Positions 11,950 through 26,500 of a DNA stretch of 64,000 bases are shown here, in pieces. The notes under the pieces are model-generated. The model saw only the letters and a list, made by a program, of their open reading frames with translations. It ran no database searches and was not told the origin of the DNA. This stretch comes from Acanthochromis polyacanthus (lineage: Eukaryota; Chordata; Actinopteri; Pomacentridae), in contig NC_067116.1 in assembly GCF_021347895.1 (NCBI RefSeq), positions 37,335,639-37,399,638 of the forward strand, in the 5' to 3' direction. Every line of letters starts with the position of its first letter. Position 1 is the first letter of the stretch. The position numbers and the translations under genes are program-made.

Positions 11950-13700
11950 ATAAAGGCCAACAACTAATATTTGGAACTAATATACATTACATTTTAAGTG
12001 TTTACAGAATGTGACAGCAGAGAATGTCATTCATAGTTAGGCTTCTTCATTAAGAAGGGTGTCAATAACTCAATATGTAAAATAGAAGTTGGAGTAATTA
12101 AATTGGGACACTTTCCTCTGTTTATGTGCGATCGACTGAGATTGATCAGTTTGTCTCCTGTAGTTACGTCCGCTGTTCTCTCTGTACTTCATATTCCACT
12201 GTTCCATCACTTTCATTGCCCATGTCTTAAAGAAAGTATTGTTTTTCAGACTGGTTCATGTTAATTTGTGGCTGTTTTCCAACTTAGCTACTGGCCGTTA
12301 GCATAGCTTAGCCACTGTGAGAGAAGCTAATGACAGCTAGTTTGTGGCAACGGCTTGCGTTTCTTGTTTTTGCAGTTTCTGCTTTAGAGGCACATCTGAG
12401 ACCACAGAATGACTACAGACAGAGATAATAACCTACATCAGCCTTCAAGTAGTGTGTTGAATTCATCAATTATCGGCCAATAAAAATAACAACACCGATA
12501 ATCGAAAAAAAATGCCAAATATCGGCCACAATAATCCATCAGGCTAATGAGCGGTATCTTCATCATGACAATGGAGAGAGGCAAGAATATGGGGAAAGAG
12601 CAGAGGAGTGACATGCATTCAAGGTCTGACCAATTGGGAATCATACCAGGGACTCACTTTTCTTGGCGTTTGTGCCCTAATCACTCTACTATCAAGTTTT
12701 CTGCCTAAGGTTTTGGATATATTTCTATGGTATTTGGCAACAGCATTATCCTTCACCTTAAGCACACTTTAAAAAGACCAATCCAGGCCTCAACAATACA
12801 AGTTGCCCAGAGCAACCAGTCTTGAACTAGTGTCCTCCGCTGGGCCTACGTGTGGTCCTGCTGCCCCTTTCAGTGCCCACTGCTCCTGTGTTACTTCAAA
12901 GAAAACTGCTTCCCTCCTCCTCTGTGTACTACATTTTCCTGTAGTACAAAGCCAAAGAGATGCTGCTCTCATATTGATTTTTTTTTTCCAGAAATGTTTG
13001 AAGAAACTGAGTGTGGGATTTAACTGAAAAGAATCCTGTGAGCATCAGAAAATAACTCGACAGCTGAAAGTAAAAAGAAATGGGCTCATTAAATCTTAGG
13101 AGGAAAAGCAGACCTGATTAACAGGAGAGAGAGCAGCTAAAAATCTGAGTTTTGAAAGTTATAAACGGCTCAACCTTTTGGAGTTTTTTTTTTTTTTTAA
13201 GAATAGAGAAACTAAGAAAAATAGTTGGCTTTAAAAACACTGAATCGATGCAATGTTTTATTAATTTATTACCTTAAAAAACTAATATATACATCCTAAA
13301 TTCTGTTAATGGCAACTTGCGTATACTGCACTGTTGAATAATTGAGCAGAGACCCACTTCAAGCCTTTCATACCTACTGTGCTTGTTTCACATGAAGCAC
13401 AATGCAGCTCTGAGCTCTAGCGTTAATGATAGAGTGGAGGGGGAAAAAAAACAGATTGAGGCTACATTCCTGCATTTGACTTTTTTGCGACCAAAACAAA
13501 CAGGTCTGAAATAACTGAGTGTGTGTGTGTCTCTGTGTGTGGTGTTATCCCGCCCTGCAAAACCACAGGAGTATCTGCTGGAAACATCAAGACAACAAGC
13601 CCGTCACACTCAAAATCAAATTTCTCAGCTGTGGAGAGAGAGAGAAGCTAATCATCACCGACAGTTAGATGCACGTCAGATCCTCAGCAAAGTTTTTTGT
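11950..13700. other. Intergenic between scamp4 and the semaphorin; degraded DNA-transposon debris
   Basis: No gene was seen. Around 12465-12550 there are alternating 'tatcggcc' / 'ggccgata'-type words (tatcggcca, ccgataatcg, tatcggccac), as in a fish DNA-transposon end that I cannot name. The stretch at 12790-13030 is open on both strands for about 60-70 codons but resembles nothing I know. Confidence 0.4.
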
Positions 13701-13719
13701 TTGTTTTTTTTTTCTTATT

Positions 13720-14588
13720 TTTATTATGAACAAGGCAGCGTTTTTCCAGAGTTTGACACCAAAATTCTTGCATGTGATGTGTCTTGGAGTTGATTCGCTG
13801 ACAGAAAAGTACGCCCACACTTTTACATTCCACTGACATTTTTGTCTTTTTCATAGTAAGACTTCAGTTTATGCTCGGAAGCTGAAATGCAGCTGTGTAC
13901 CCCTGGATACCAGATCACCCTAAATGATGATAAAACATTTAATACAGTAAAATAGTCCCTTTTTTTATGGAAGATAGAGGTATAACAAAGACTGCATGAG
14001 TGGTTTTTCAGTGTTTAAAGCGGAGGTATATCTGTAGTACATCTTTTGACTGCCACCAGGAAATGAAAAAGCAGTACGAGCTATTGATTAATCATTAACA
14101 CAGCCACTGACTGATGTTATAAATAAACTGCAGTATCCATTAAATGAAATGTGCTTGGAATTTAGTAATCAAAATGCTACTTCTCCATTGGCATTTACAA
14201 GATTACAACAGTATTGAGCTGAAATAAAAACATAACTGCAACAAATAAATAGTCAAAAAAAAAGAAATTTGGCTGTACACGGCAAATTATACACAAGTGT
14301 ATTCACAATTTGTCATTATACAAAATATATTTATATAAAAATCTGTGTTTTTAATGATTTCCCGGAGTGAGATTTCCACCGTGTCTAATTCAGAGTGCAT
14401 CAGCTGCCCGGTTACAGTATGGAAATGATAGACAGTGAAGGAAATTGGCAAGGAGAAACAGGACACCAATCAAAAGAATTTATAATGTGAAAACAGTTTT
14501 TAAGAGCTCTGTCAGTAGGAGGACACCTATAGGAAGATAATTAGTGCAGTGGTGCTGGCCCTGGACTGAATTCTATACCTCAGCAGAG
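13720..14588 (-). other. sema4e: Semaphorin 3' untranslated region (approximate)
   Basis: This is downstream, on the minus strand, of the stop codon at 14589-14591. A minus-strand AATAAA (TTTATT at 13720-13725 on the plus strand) could end the transcript. No coding exon was seen. Confidence 0.4.
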
Positions 14589-17500
14589 TCAAATCTCTGA
14601 CTCATCATTTATGTATCCCAGACCATCCAGACTTGAAATGTTGGCCATAGGTGTGAAGTGGTGCTCCCCGTTCCCTTTGAAGTCAACAGCAGTGTGATTA
14701 TTATTGGCACTGCAAGGTCTCCCACACTCCGGCCCCAGGAGCTTTATCTCTGAAGTTCTGTTCTGGATGTGCATGTACTCGGCTGACTGCCTCTTCGCCT
14801 CGCTGGAGCTGGAGCTCTGCACAAACTTGAAACACTCCCAACGTTCTCGATTCCAGATCCAGAATATGATGCCCATCAGGGAGATACAGAGCAGCGACAG
14901 AACGGCCACAGCCACCTCTAGATGAGTCACTCTGCCGGTGTCGCTCTGAGTCTCAGGGGCCGGTGGCTCCTCGATCAGCACCCCCGGCCCTGGTGCTGTT
15001 GTGTTCACGCTGTGAATAGAGTCTGAGGAATTTATCACCTCGGTGCCAGGAGTGGAGCTGCCTCCCGCCTCCGGGCCGGAGTAGAGTTGTAAATGATAAA
15101 CCGCCACAGTGCGGTTGTATGTTCTGCCGTTTATCTCCTCTACTGAGTCGCAGGCGTACAGCCCCACGTCTGATTCGGAGGCACTCAGGATGAGGAGGCC
15201 CCCGCTGTAGATGTAGTATTTGCTGTCGGAGTGAAGCATTCGGTCGGAGAAGCGCCAGTGAACCTGCGCCAAGTTGGAGTGAAGCTGGCAAGGCAGCTGG
15301 ATGTTGTTCTGCGGAACCAGGGTGAAGTCGACAGCTGCTACTGGATCTAAAAACAAACACAAAGTTAATCCAACTTCATACTGCTTGGACTCACACAAAA
15401 AGTATTCCCATTAATGCATTAACCTCCTCAACCCCAAGCAGGTTCTAGGCGTTTTATTTACTCCTGTCACATTTTTCACTCGCTCTAGGCTCGTTTTTTA
15501 AATCCTGCCCCTCTATGGAAAACAGCACAACCACAGCTAGAAGCATACATGACTCAAAACATCCTCTGTGTGGTGGTATGCCAGAAATCATAAAAAACTA
15601 AATCAAAGTTGAACTTCTTTGATTATTTATTTACAAAAATAAAAACTAGAATCAACATGTGTCCCCACATGTGTTATATTGCTGGAAGAAAACGGTAGCT
15701 CTACTACTACTATACTTAGATTTATATTTGTTCTATCTGCTATATGTAAACATAGCCTGCAGTTCATCCCAGTTTAGCCAAAAAGTCCTTGAATTTTTGT
15801 CACATGCGGACTCACTAATGGCACAGAGGAGCCCCCTGTTTGTAGTTTTTTTTAGAGAAACGCAGCGTAATATGACGACTGTATGAACACAACTCATCCT
15901 AGGACTTCTGTGTGAAACTTCTGTGTCCAATTTTTCTAACGAGACACACAGAATTAAGTGATTTTATGAATATCACAATTTTAAAACTTAAAATTATTTT
16001 AATTTTCCCAACAGAACTCCACACTGAAAATATTTCTATTGGCTTTTTGTGATTTATAAACCCTTGATTATACTTATTGCTAATTTGGCTCAAAGCACTG
16101 CTTGTTATTTGTCTTATAACACCAACTACCTACTGACTGGCTACACCTCTTTAAAAAATATCTACGTTACAGTTGCTGTTTGCACCATAAGTCAAATTCC
16201 TTGTATATGCAAACTTTCTTTGCAATAAAATATTTCTGATCAGGACACCAGCAGGTGGGTTTTGGGGGTTCAGAAAGTGACGAAACAGCACGTAAATGAA
16301 AGTACCTGGTGGAGGACACTGTGACACGTCTCCCTCCTTTAAACTCTGAACTGCTTCATTTGAGGAGGATGACAAGCTTTTGACGGAGGAGCACTGATCG
16401 GCGGAGGAGTTCCCAGGCACAGTAAGGATCTCTGGCCAGGATACAGTCCACACAAGACTCATAGCGGCTGCAGTTACTGACCGGCATCTGGGTGGTGCCA
16501 AACTCTGAACCGGCATACAGTTGGCCCTATGATCATAAAAAAAAAAAAATGAACAAACAAAAAGTCTCTCATCTCTATTACTAGTGAAGCCTTTTACTAC
16601 CTGTAAGTGGCAAATAAGTGATGATGTATTCAAAGACAACATTTGCAAAGACAAACACAGTAAATGACAATAACTTGATGGACTTGATGGTAAGCAAATT
16701 AGTCTGCTCTTACCTTGCTGGATGAGAGATGCAGAATGCTGATGGGTCGGGGTTTTCTGTCAACTGAATCTCCTCAATGATGAACATCTCTCCAGCGTAG
16801 TTTACAGACTTCTGAATGTAACCGTTTCTGTATAAAAATATAAAATGACCCCAAAATAAGCGCTTTACACATTAGTAATCATACCAAATATGTACTTTAT
16901 CAGTCAGCAAAGTAAAAAGGTACAGATTAAGCAAATCTATTGGTGACTTTTGAAAATTCCACAGATAAAAACATTCTGAACCTCAAGAGCTCCTACTTGA
17001 ACACACAATTTTCTTTATTTGGGTTTTTGTCTGGTGGGTTCCGGTTTAAAGTGGGGGAAATGAAATGAAAAAGGTGATGTTGTGTATAATTTCAAACTTA
17101 GATGAGTAGAAGGAAACAACCACACCACATGCTTTACCTCCACTGTGGTGCAGGGAACCCTAAAATTTTATCCAATTTAGTGGAATAATATCAATTGATG
17201 TACACAATTATTTTAATTAGTCAATTTAATTGTACTTAAACAGTGCCAACTACAACATATGTCATCTGAAAGCACTTTTATTAATATAGAAAACCCCCCA
17301 AAAACACAGTTTCCTTGGGGTCCCTTTGAGCAGCAGTTCACAACAGTTCAAGTAAAAAACTTTCTTTTACCGAGATGGAAAAAAACTCAACTGGTTTGGG
17401 TAATCACCTCTGCAGTAATTATATATTGTCACAAAGACCTGTCTCTAGACGTACCATCACAATAATGACACAGTGCTTAAATAACAGACCATAATATTGC

Positions 17501-20500
17501 TCATAATTGCATTCGAGCCCACAGCAGTTTTAGAGGTGTGTCCACCTTCAGTAAGAGTGAGACGTGAGGTTTTACAAACTGCCTCAACAACTTTCCTGAC
17601 AAGTGTAGACGTAAGATTTAGCAAAGTCAGCAGAGAGAACTTGGTCTTCTGGTTATATGTTTTTTCCCAGTTTCCATGGCAGATCACATGTCTATAGGCC
17701 TTACAGCAGTAAGCTACAATAATGAAACAGATTTACTAAAGCACTGAAATATAGCCATACATTCTTCACATGGGACATTTTGCATTTTTCTTATTGTTTA
17801 TTTTTTATTTAAGACACATTTTTTCCTATTTATCTGTCGTTGTAGTGGCAGTAACTGTGCTTTCTGCTATAACAACCAAACGTCCCTTCGGGGATTAATA
17901 AAGTGCAGTATTCTCTTCTCTTCTCAAACTTTAAATTTGTTGATTTGCAATGGACATTCACTGAAAACATCAGCAAATATACTAATCTTTGCACTTGCAT
18001 AGTTCAGAGAATAGCGTAATTCACATGAAAATGTGAAACAGTTGATGTATTATTGCTTTTTCTCTGGCTGATGCATATTTAGTCAAAAGGATGTCATTTT
18101 ATGGGAACAACTTCATGTTTGAAACCAGGTTTTTAGAATTAAAACTGAGCTAAGACGCTCATCACACATTTGTAACTATGATCACTTATTTCCACTGTAC
18201 ATTTATATTTTATTTCCTAGAACAATGTAAATATTTATATTTTATTCTTATACACTTCTACTTATGTCATATGTAGGACATACTTTTCTACTCATGTTTA
18301 TTTTAAATTTCTAAGATTTAAATGGAGCACCTTTAATGGAAGCAATTCCCCCTTTTCATTTTCTAAAAGTCAGAGAATCTAGTCTCTTCCACTTCCGTCA
18401 GCTCTACGGTCTTTCACGTATTCTCTGGTTTACCTGTTCGATGAACATGACGTTGTAGCTCTGCCCATCCAGCGCCAAAACGCTGTCCACAACAATCCGA
18501 GTCAGCAGAGGTCCTCTCTTGACCAGCAAGTGGCGCTCCGGTCAACGGACGAACAGCTTCGTCCATTAGAGGTCGATCCCTGATGAACTGGAGGGTTTTA
18601 TCCGGAAGGTCCAGGGAGCGATTCATCCCCATTTTACGAGCCACATTGTTGATGCACTGGAAACACAAAACTGGAATTTAGACCTTTTTTTCCATTCAAT
18701 CAACATTTAACAGAATAAAGGCAACAATCAATGAGAACAACAAAGAAAGGAATGCAGTTTAAAACAGCCACATTCAGACGTGGTATAGTCTGTGATCATG
18801 GATTTAAATTTATCCACTGCACCAAGCTTTAATGTTGCAAGCATGCACAGCAGGATAACATATTTACCCATTTTGGTGTGAGCACATGGGACTTTGAGTG
18901 TACTGCAGCATGTTGCCATTCAGTGATTTCAAACAAACAAAAGCCAATGTCTGTCTTGCCTTACTGCTAGAGGTGGTCAGTTAACACTTTCATACAAGAA
19001 GCGGTGATGAGTGGAATAGTTGTCACAGGTAATGAATCTGAGAGCTGAGTGATAATAACCGTAGAGAGAGTGGAGATAATGGTGATTCTGTAGATGACAA
19101 CACCAAAGTATAGGCAAGACATGACGACTTTCTGCAGAACACAGGAAATGTGTTTCTACAAAATACACAGTTTTTGGCCATAGCCTGCATACTAATATAA
19201 TACCATGAATTTAAATGTAAGTTTGTGATCCAAATAGATGCCTAGATATTTATATTCAGAAACTCTCTCAATACTCTACCCAGTCAGATTAGTGATGTGT
19301 AAAATACCCTTAAGGATTTCTCTGGCTCTTAAAAGAAATACACTGATCAGCCATAACATTATGACCACTGACAGGTGAAGTGAATACACCGATCATCTCG
19401 TTTTAATGCAATGTTCTGCTGGGAAACCTGGAGTCCTGACATTCACGTGGATGTTTGACACCCACCTAAACACTGCAGGTCAAGCAACCCTCTAACCCCC
19501 TAAACTCCCACGGCAACAGCAGTCCTCGATGCAGTTGCCATCCTCAAAGGACAATGCACTCTATCACACTGTAAAAACTGCTCAGGAGTAACCCAAGGAA
19601 CAGGACATAGATAAGCTGTTCACCTGGGTTCCACACTTCCCACACCCAAATCTTATAGACAGGACAAACCTGATCTAAGTAGATCCCACCTTGCGACCCA
19701 CAGGACCCACAGAATTCACTGCCACTATCCTGGTGCCACAGAACATCCCCAGAGGTCCTGTGTTGATGCCCCACTGGGTCAGAGGAGTTTTGTCAGGATA
19801 AAAGGGATCAACACAATATTAGGCAGGTGGTCATAATGCTATGCTTGATTGTTGTATACAGTGATCCCTTGAAGAAATCCGTGAAGTAGCAACCTTATAT
19901 TGATTTATTATTCTATATATTTGAAGGCTTTTCGCACAAAAACACAACACCGCAGAGCAACACTATGTGCAACAATTAGACATCGATTGTGAAATGAACA
20001 GGGTGAGATGCTGAACACATTCTAAACACAGGAGACCTAGCAGATTGATGCTATGGTCACTGAGCCAATCAGCACCCAGCACTGCACACTACATTTTATT
20101 TCAATTTAACATTCTTGTTTTAATGCTTGAATTAGTATTTTTTTTTCACATTTTTGTACTTTAAAATTTTTTATTGTTAGGAAATGCTTATTTACTGCAA
20201 AATAATTAAAAATATAATATTATATGCGAATAATCTGCAATAAAAATCTGCAATACAGTGAGACCGCGAGAGTGCGATATGGTGAGGGATGCCTGTATTT
20301 GGTCTTTCTGATTGGAAAAGTGCATTTGGCAGTTGACAAAAGCTTTTTGCGGTGATTGAACGGCTGACTTTGCAGTATCAGAAAAATCCGTACAGAACTG
20401 TATCATCTGCGTACAAGTGGAAGGCGTAATTTGTCCTAGATATTATTTATATTTCATCCACTGTATTTTTCTTCTCCAGATCTGAGTATTAATGTGCTTA

Positions 20501-23500
20501 TACGACTTTCCATTTCACTTTGGCATTTCATTCAACTCACGCTCCCGGTCGGGGAACCGGCACTTCACCCGTGTACATCACCACTTGACATGAGACGTCT
20601 CCACGGCAACAGGCGTCTAAACTTTCCCTCATTAAAAATCTCTCGATGTCGGACACGCTGTATGCACAGACTGCAGAGACTGGGACAAGCTCCTGGAAGC
20701 AGCACATCACCACAATTAGTCACGGTAACTGCAGAAACGTATGTCTAATTGCATAACTGGGAATACAGTCAGTACATTACTGGCTGCTGCAACCGCTAAA
20801 AAATTGGTGTGGTTATACTGTAAAAGCTTTTATTATCCCCTCCAAGTCGCCTGCCCAGGATACTGCCGACATCCCCCACCCTGAGCCATAACCACAGATC
20901 TGATGGCGCTGACTTACGACTGCCGGTGTGAAGACAGCGTAGAAGACACTCTTCCTCCAGTTCTTGTGCTTCAGCAGGAAGACATCCTGGACAATGGGGG
21001 GCAGGCTGGGTTCAGGAGGAACAATCCAGACGTGCTTTCAGGAACGACGTCCATTTCCTCTGCAGTGTCCCGCTGGCCGCCCATACCCCCTGAAAACACA
21101 GAGACACTCCATGATGCATGCATATTCCCTTTAACAACATATCAGTGTGTTTGCATAGGGATTAAATATTTAGACTGAATATATTAAATTTAGCTATCAA
21201 TAAGAATAACATAGATGCAAAAAACAAGATGCAAAGATCATAATTTTCATGGATCATAATAAACAAAGACAGAATGTGAGAAAAAAAGAGGGAGTCACAA
21301 CAGCCTTACTAAGTTTAAATATGAATTATGACAATAGGCCTAATAAATAATTAACATGAAATCTACAGGTATACAGTACATGACAGGTTTATAATGTTTA
21401 GGGCCACTTTCGGCTCCATTTTATTAAAAAGTTAGACCAGTTCTAGATTTTAGCACATATTGAAAAGGCATTTAAACCTTTAACTGTGCCGCACCAGTGA
21501 CCTTTCCACTCCCAACACTCAGCCTGAACTGGTAAATATGACTATATCTTACCCAAATCAGGTCACTCCTCTTTGTTTATATTTAACCCGGATATGGCAA
21601 AATGTGCCAGGTCTTCACCAAAATCAGGTCAAATCTGGGAACCGTTGCCGACTTCTGTTGAGCTGCTGGAGTGCGACTTTGCTGTCTATTGGGAACCCGA
21701 CCTTGTGCCAGCTGGGCCAAAAGTCTTGCAACAATCTGCGTTTATTAGCTTTTTAATCAGCACTTTATTGTACCTTGCAGACACGGGCCACTCGTGACAC
21801 TGCAACTTTGCTGTAGAAGTCGTACTCCATGGCGTTCCTCACTGAAGAACAGGTAAATCTTATCGTCATCACCGTCGGGACTCTCGAAACTCTCACCCAC
21901 AAAGTCCATGTAGACGAAGTTTGGCTCTGAAATCACACAATGAAGAATAAAACAGAGGACAGATTTAACATATCAGCAGCAACATGCATTTACCACTAAC
22001 TATGCATATCGCAGTCCTTGAACTCACCACTGAGCCAGGAGCTTTTGAACTCAGTGCGAAGGGCCAAGTTTGAGCTGCGCAGAACTACCGGCTCAGAGCC
22101 CAAGAAGTTGATGGATGTAGCAGAATACAGGTCATTTCCTGCTGGACAGGAACAAGAGATGCATGAAAAGTTCCTGGAAACCCATGATTCACATTATGCT
22201 GGAACAATATCTCATTTTTATGCCTACTCATGGACTCAGCAAACCTTTTCTGACTAATTAATACACAGTGTGTGCTGAGGGAACAGCAGCACAACTAGAA
22301 AATATATTATTTGTAGTGTTTTCTGGTGCTCGAGGTCTCGGAGGTTTCGAGTGGAATTTCACACGGATCTTTTCGGTTCGGTCGCTTTGAACATTCGGCG
22401 GTTTTCTGCAGCTTGTTCCCTCTGACAGCCAGAACTGACTCTGACACTCACCAACCATGAGGAGGAGTATCTCTGAAGGGATCAAAAGGACACTTCCCTT
22501 TCCCTCCTCCTGCTTTTCCTCCAGCCTCAGCTGTCCATTAGCGAACGTCTGCCGGAAACACACAGAGACAGAGAGGAAAGAAAAAGTTGTTGAAGGAGCT
22601 GAAGACAGAAACTTGTGTTGTTTTTATTCAGACAACAATGTACGGATCGAGAAGTGAAAGTAAAGAGATTCGTGTGCTTTGGCCTGGAGATACCTTTGCT
22701 TTATTACACAAAGTCTACAAAAACAGTTTTTAGATTGATCCCACATGAAACAGAGCCGGTGTTTGACATTTTTTGTCCAACTGGTGCATTCACAGTCTAG
22801 AAACTCACACGTATAGATTATCAGTTAAAGAGAACACTATGTCTGCTCTTGTCTCTTTAACCTTATCATAGTTAAGTAGTTTGTTCTGTGGCTCTGCCAC
22901 ATGTATGGGCAAACATGTATGCCACTTAGTCCATCCAAAATAAACTGAATTCAATGAGCTCCACTGACATTTTAAGAAATGTGCATAACTCTCCACACCC
23001 CAAGCAGTTTCTGGGCATTTTTTGTTGTTGTTGTCGTCATTGTTGTTTACTCCTGCACATTTTAGTGACATTTTAGTCATAGTGAGAGTTCAGATAAACA
23101 TTCTTCTGTTTTCCTGGAGATCATAAATCTCACAACACATGGAATGCCAAGCTGTTTCTGGGCTGTTTTTTTTTTTTTGCTCCTGTCACATTTTCTGACA
23201 TTAAGTGATAGTAAGTGAGACGAGGAGACAAGGGTGACTTAAAATAAACATTATATTTTCGTGCAAATCATAAATCTCATAACACACTGAAGCTCAAGCA
23301 GTTTCGGAGCTTTTTTTTTTTTTTTTTTTGCTTCTGTCCGATTTTTACTCACTAGGAGCTTCATTTTTCATCTTGCACTGCTGTGGAATAGTACATATCA
23401 TGGCTAGAGTAGAGAGATTCAAATATGTCTCCTAATGTGTGCAGTATGACAGTTTTAAATCCCATAAATCTTTCAAAAACACAGTTGAATTCTTTGATGA

Positions 23501-26500
23501 TTTGTTTTAAGAAAAAATAAAAAATAAAAAATACAGAATCAACATGAAGAAACATATTTCCAAGTGCCCACAGTGTGTGTTACCAGTGGTGTAAAGGAAT
23601 GCTGGTCGACATGCTATAGATATTTTACTCTGTACATTTTGAAGTTGTTTCCAGACTGATCTGCTATCTGCTCTGCGAATACACTACCTGCAGTTCAACT
23701 GAGAAGCCCTGAATGTCTGTGATATGACTTCGGGGTTACAGTTGAATGATTAATGTCTTCACAGCTGCACTGATTTTTTAGTTTTTATTTATAGTTTGTT
23801 TTTTTGTTTGTTTTTTACATAATAATCTGGTCAGAGCAATAGTCATATATTTTTTAATGAATTTCTAAATGAGCCATATGGTAAAAGCTCTTAAAGCAAA
23901 TAACATCATGATTTTAAGGATGAGTTCCATATTTTAGAAGCTTTTTATTCCCATTAGTTCCTCCATTCCAGCTTCGATGTAACTTTATACCACGCTTCCT
24001 TTTGAATGTGCAGATGAAATACTGTAAAACTACCTTTGGCGACACAATGGGAGTTGTAACACTGGAGTGAGTCAGCCATGCTTTTTTTAAGTTAGAAACT
24101 AATTCTGAAGAAGAGCAATGCTGTCATCGGCAAGTTGACTGGATTGGTTCCTGAGGTTTGTTACGTATGAGACCCTTAAAATCTGAAACTGTACTTTGGT
24201 ACATTTACGTTTGTAGGTGGCAAACTTTCATCCATGGTGTTAGCATATTTTACTTAAGATGTGTCCTCCAGTATAAGCAAAAAACACTATGAGGACATGT
24301 AAACAAGGTAAATATATCTAGATATATTTACTGCAAAGGTACCTTCTCATTTTAAAGAAAATCAAAACCAAGGGTTCACATTAGAGGAAGTAAATCTGGC
24401 TAAAGATACTCGTGTGAGGATAAAATCTGTTGGTCTTGATTCTATTACAAGAAAAAGGGAGATAGTTTTCTCAGAAAAGCCCATGGTGGCTAATAAAGGA
24501 CTACTAACGGCAACATTAATCCCCAATCATTTCTGCTCTGCTTAAAGAAAAAGTCAATTGTTTTCTTCATGATGATGAAACCAATAATGACTGTTCTGCT
24601 TAAAAGCCACTCCGTCTCTGTATCAGAGCCTGATATACTCTTATTCCTCAGCGCTGCACACCTCAAAACGACTAAAAATAGATTAATGGATGAGTGAAAT
24701 ACATCCCACTGTTGCACTGGTTGTTATGTTACTTTATTACAATAAGCATGAGCACTGTAGTTTTTTAAGTCAGTCCCACCTACACCATACAGCAGCTGTA
24801 AATATTCACTAGGGCACTAAATGTGTAACAATCCGCTACACAAAAGTAGTTCCCCCTTAAAAAAGCACGTTTACCTCCAATTTCGAGTAAAATTTTGCAA
24901 AACTTCAATGTCCCGCGGTGTAGGAATGCAATCGCTAGGGCTTTTTAAATATTAAGACTTGGAATGTTTTGAGACATTTTTTTGGGATTGTTTCTTTCTA
25001 AAAGAAGCAATTTCTTTGGGGATAAGTCAGAAAATACTGAGACAGATTGAAATATATGTTCGTATTCGTCCCTTTCGATGCGTTGCTTGTGGTAGTCTAT
25101 GCACTGGTTATCTTTAGTTTTAAGTAGGGCAAAAATGTGTTCATTAGCTCACAGGGTTATGTTCCGGCTTACTATACTTTACATAATAGTCACATGTCGG
25201 GCTAAAAGATTCGTATCCGCACACGGTACATCGTCGTGTCATTCATTTTGTGCAGGGTTCGAATGTAGTTACGGCATTCACCTGCAACCAGATCCAGCAG
25301 AGAGAATACCAAGGTCAGAGCTTCTGTTAGTTCAGCCGCAAAAACACAAACATGCCACATGCATGCAGTGGCTGCAGGGGCTGCCCAGAGCCGAGCCAGT
25401 GGCAGAAAGGTCAAGGCTGCATGGCTTGCATTTTTTCCTCGTGCCTTTATTTGGACATTTGGTACAAAGTTATAAGCACAGCACTTCAAAGGGAATTCTA
25501 TGTAAAGGCTTGCAAGGGAAAAAAGCACTCCCATATAAATGATTACAAAAGTACAGAGATGAATTATGTGAGGGAGTAAAACTGCACCCAGTCAACGGTC
25601 ATCCTTTAAGGCTGCCCTAGATGTGAAAGTAGCCGTGTTCTGAACAAACACTGCACGAAACCGTCGGCGTTTTTCCTTTGTACGTGCACTCCCTCTGCTT
25701 CTCCTCGGTGACTCGCCAGTACACCTGCATCAACACAAGGAGAGTGTCTTGTCAAAGCATGCAGGAGCGATGTTGCAACCCCCGCAGTAGTCGACCGTTT
25801 GCCGTTTCACTGTTTGTCTAACATCGAGTCCAGTGAGTGAGAAGGGAGTAACTGCAATCATCCTGTTAGATGTGTAACTGCAGCTATAAACAACACCCCA
25901 CTGTGTGGTCGCCGAGACCATTATTCAGACAAATTCCTCATGCAAATGTGAAATGGTCAAGGGGAAAGAAATGCTGCTGATGTGAGTGAAGCTACTGTTC
26001 ATATTTTCAGTCTAATATGAGGCCAGAATCAATATAAAAAACAGACAAAGACTTTCACTGAAAACTGGTGAAGGATCTCCAGATGGAGTTTTTTGTTTTA
26101 TAATGTTAAACTAGAACCTGACACATACTAGATATTTGAGGCCAATATTGATATTGATAAATCAACTGACAGCATTTTTTAACAACAACGTCAATATCAG
26201 TTCTTTTGATTCTGTTTTGTATTGATGTCTGAAACAGAGGGAAAAGTACAGTCAAAAGTCTGGACACACCTTCTCATTCAATGCTTTTTATTGATTTGTA
26301 TTTTCTACATCGTAGATTATTACTGAAGATAAACACTTTTTTGTTTACAACATAATCCCATATGCATTCTTGTACAGTTTTGATGTCTTCAGTATTAATC
26401 TACAATGTAGAAAATAATTAATTAAAAAATACTGAATGAGAAGGTGTGTCCAAACTTTAGACTGGTAGTTGTACCATGTCACCATTAAACACAAAATTTT

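Noticed and set aside
14953..15360. 135-codon minus-strand frame within the last semaphorin exon
   Set aside because: It is an alternative frame of the Ig-domain exon; the overlapping frame has the Ig hallmarks and correct phase.
16306..16526. Explaining the PSI frameshift by alternative splice sites
   Set aside because: No GT or AG at the breakpoints would shift the frame by one base, and the flanking junctions already fit the conserved phases.
22995..23330. CRISPR-like spaced repeats
   Set aside because: Units are 140-150 bases, diverged and in a vertebrate intron; ordinary tandem duplication.
25202..25534. 110-codon minus-strand frame as a separate gene
   Set aside because: Its last part is semaphorin exon 4 ([14 protein letters not shown]); the rest is intron.
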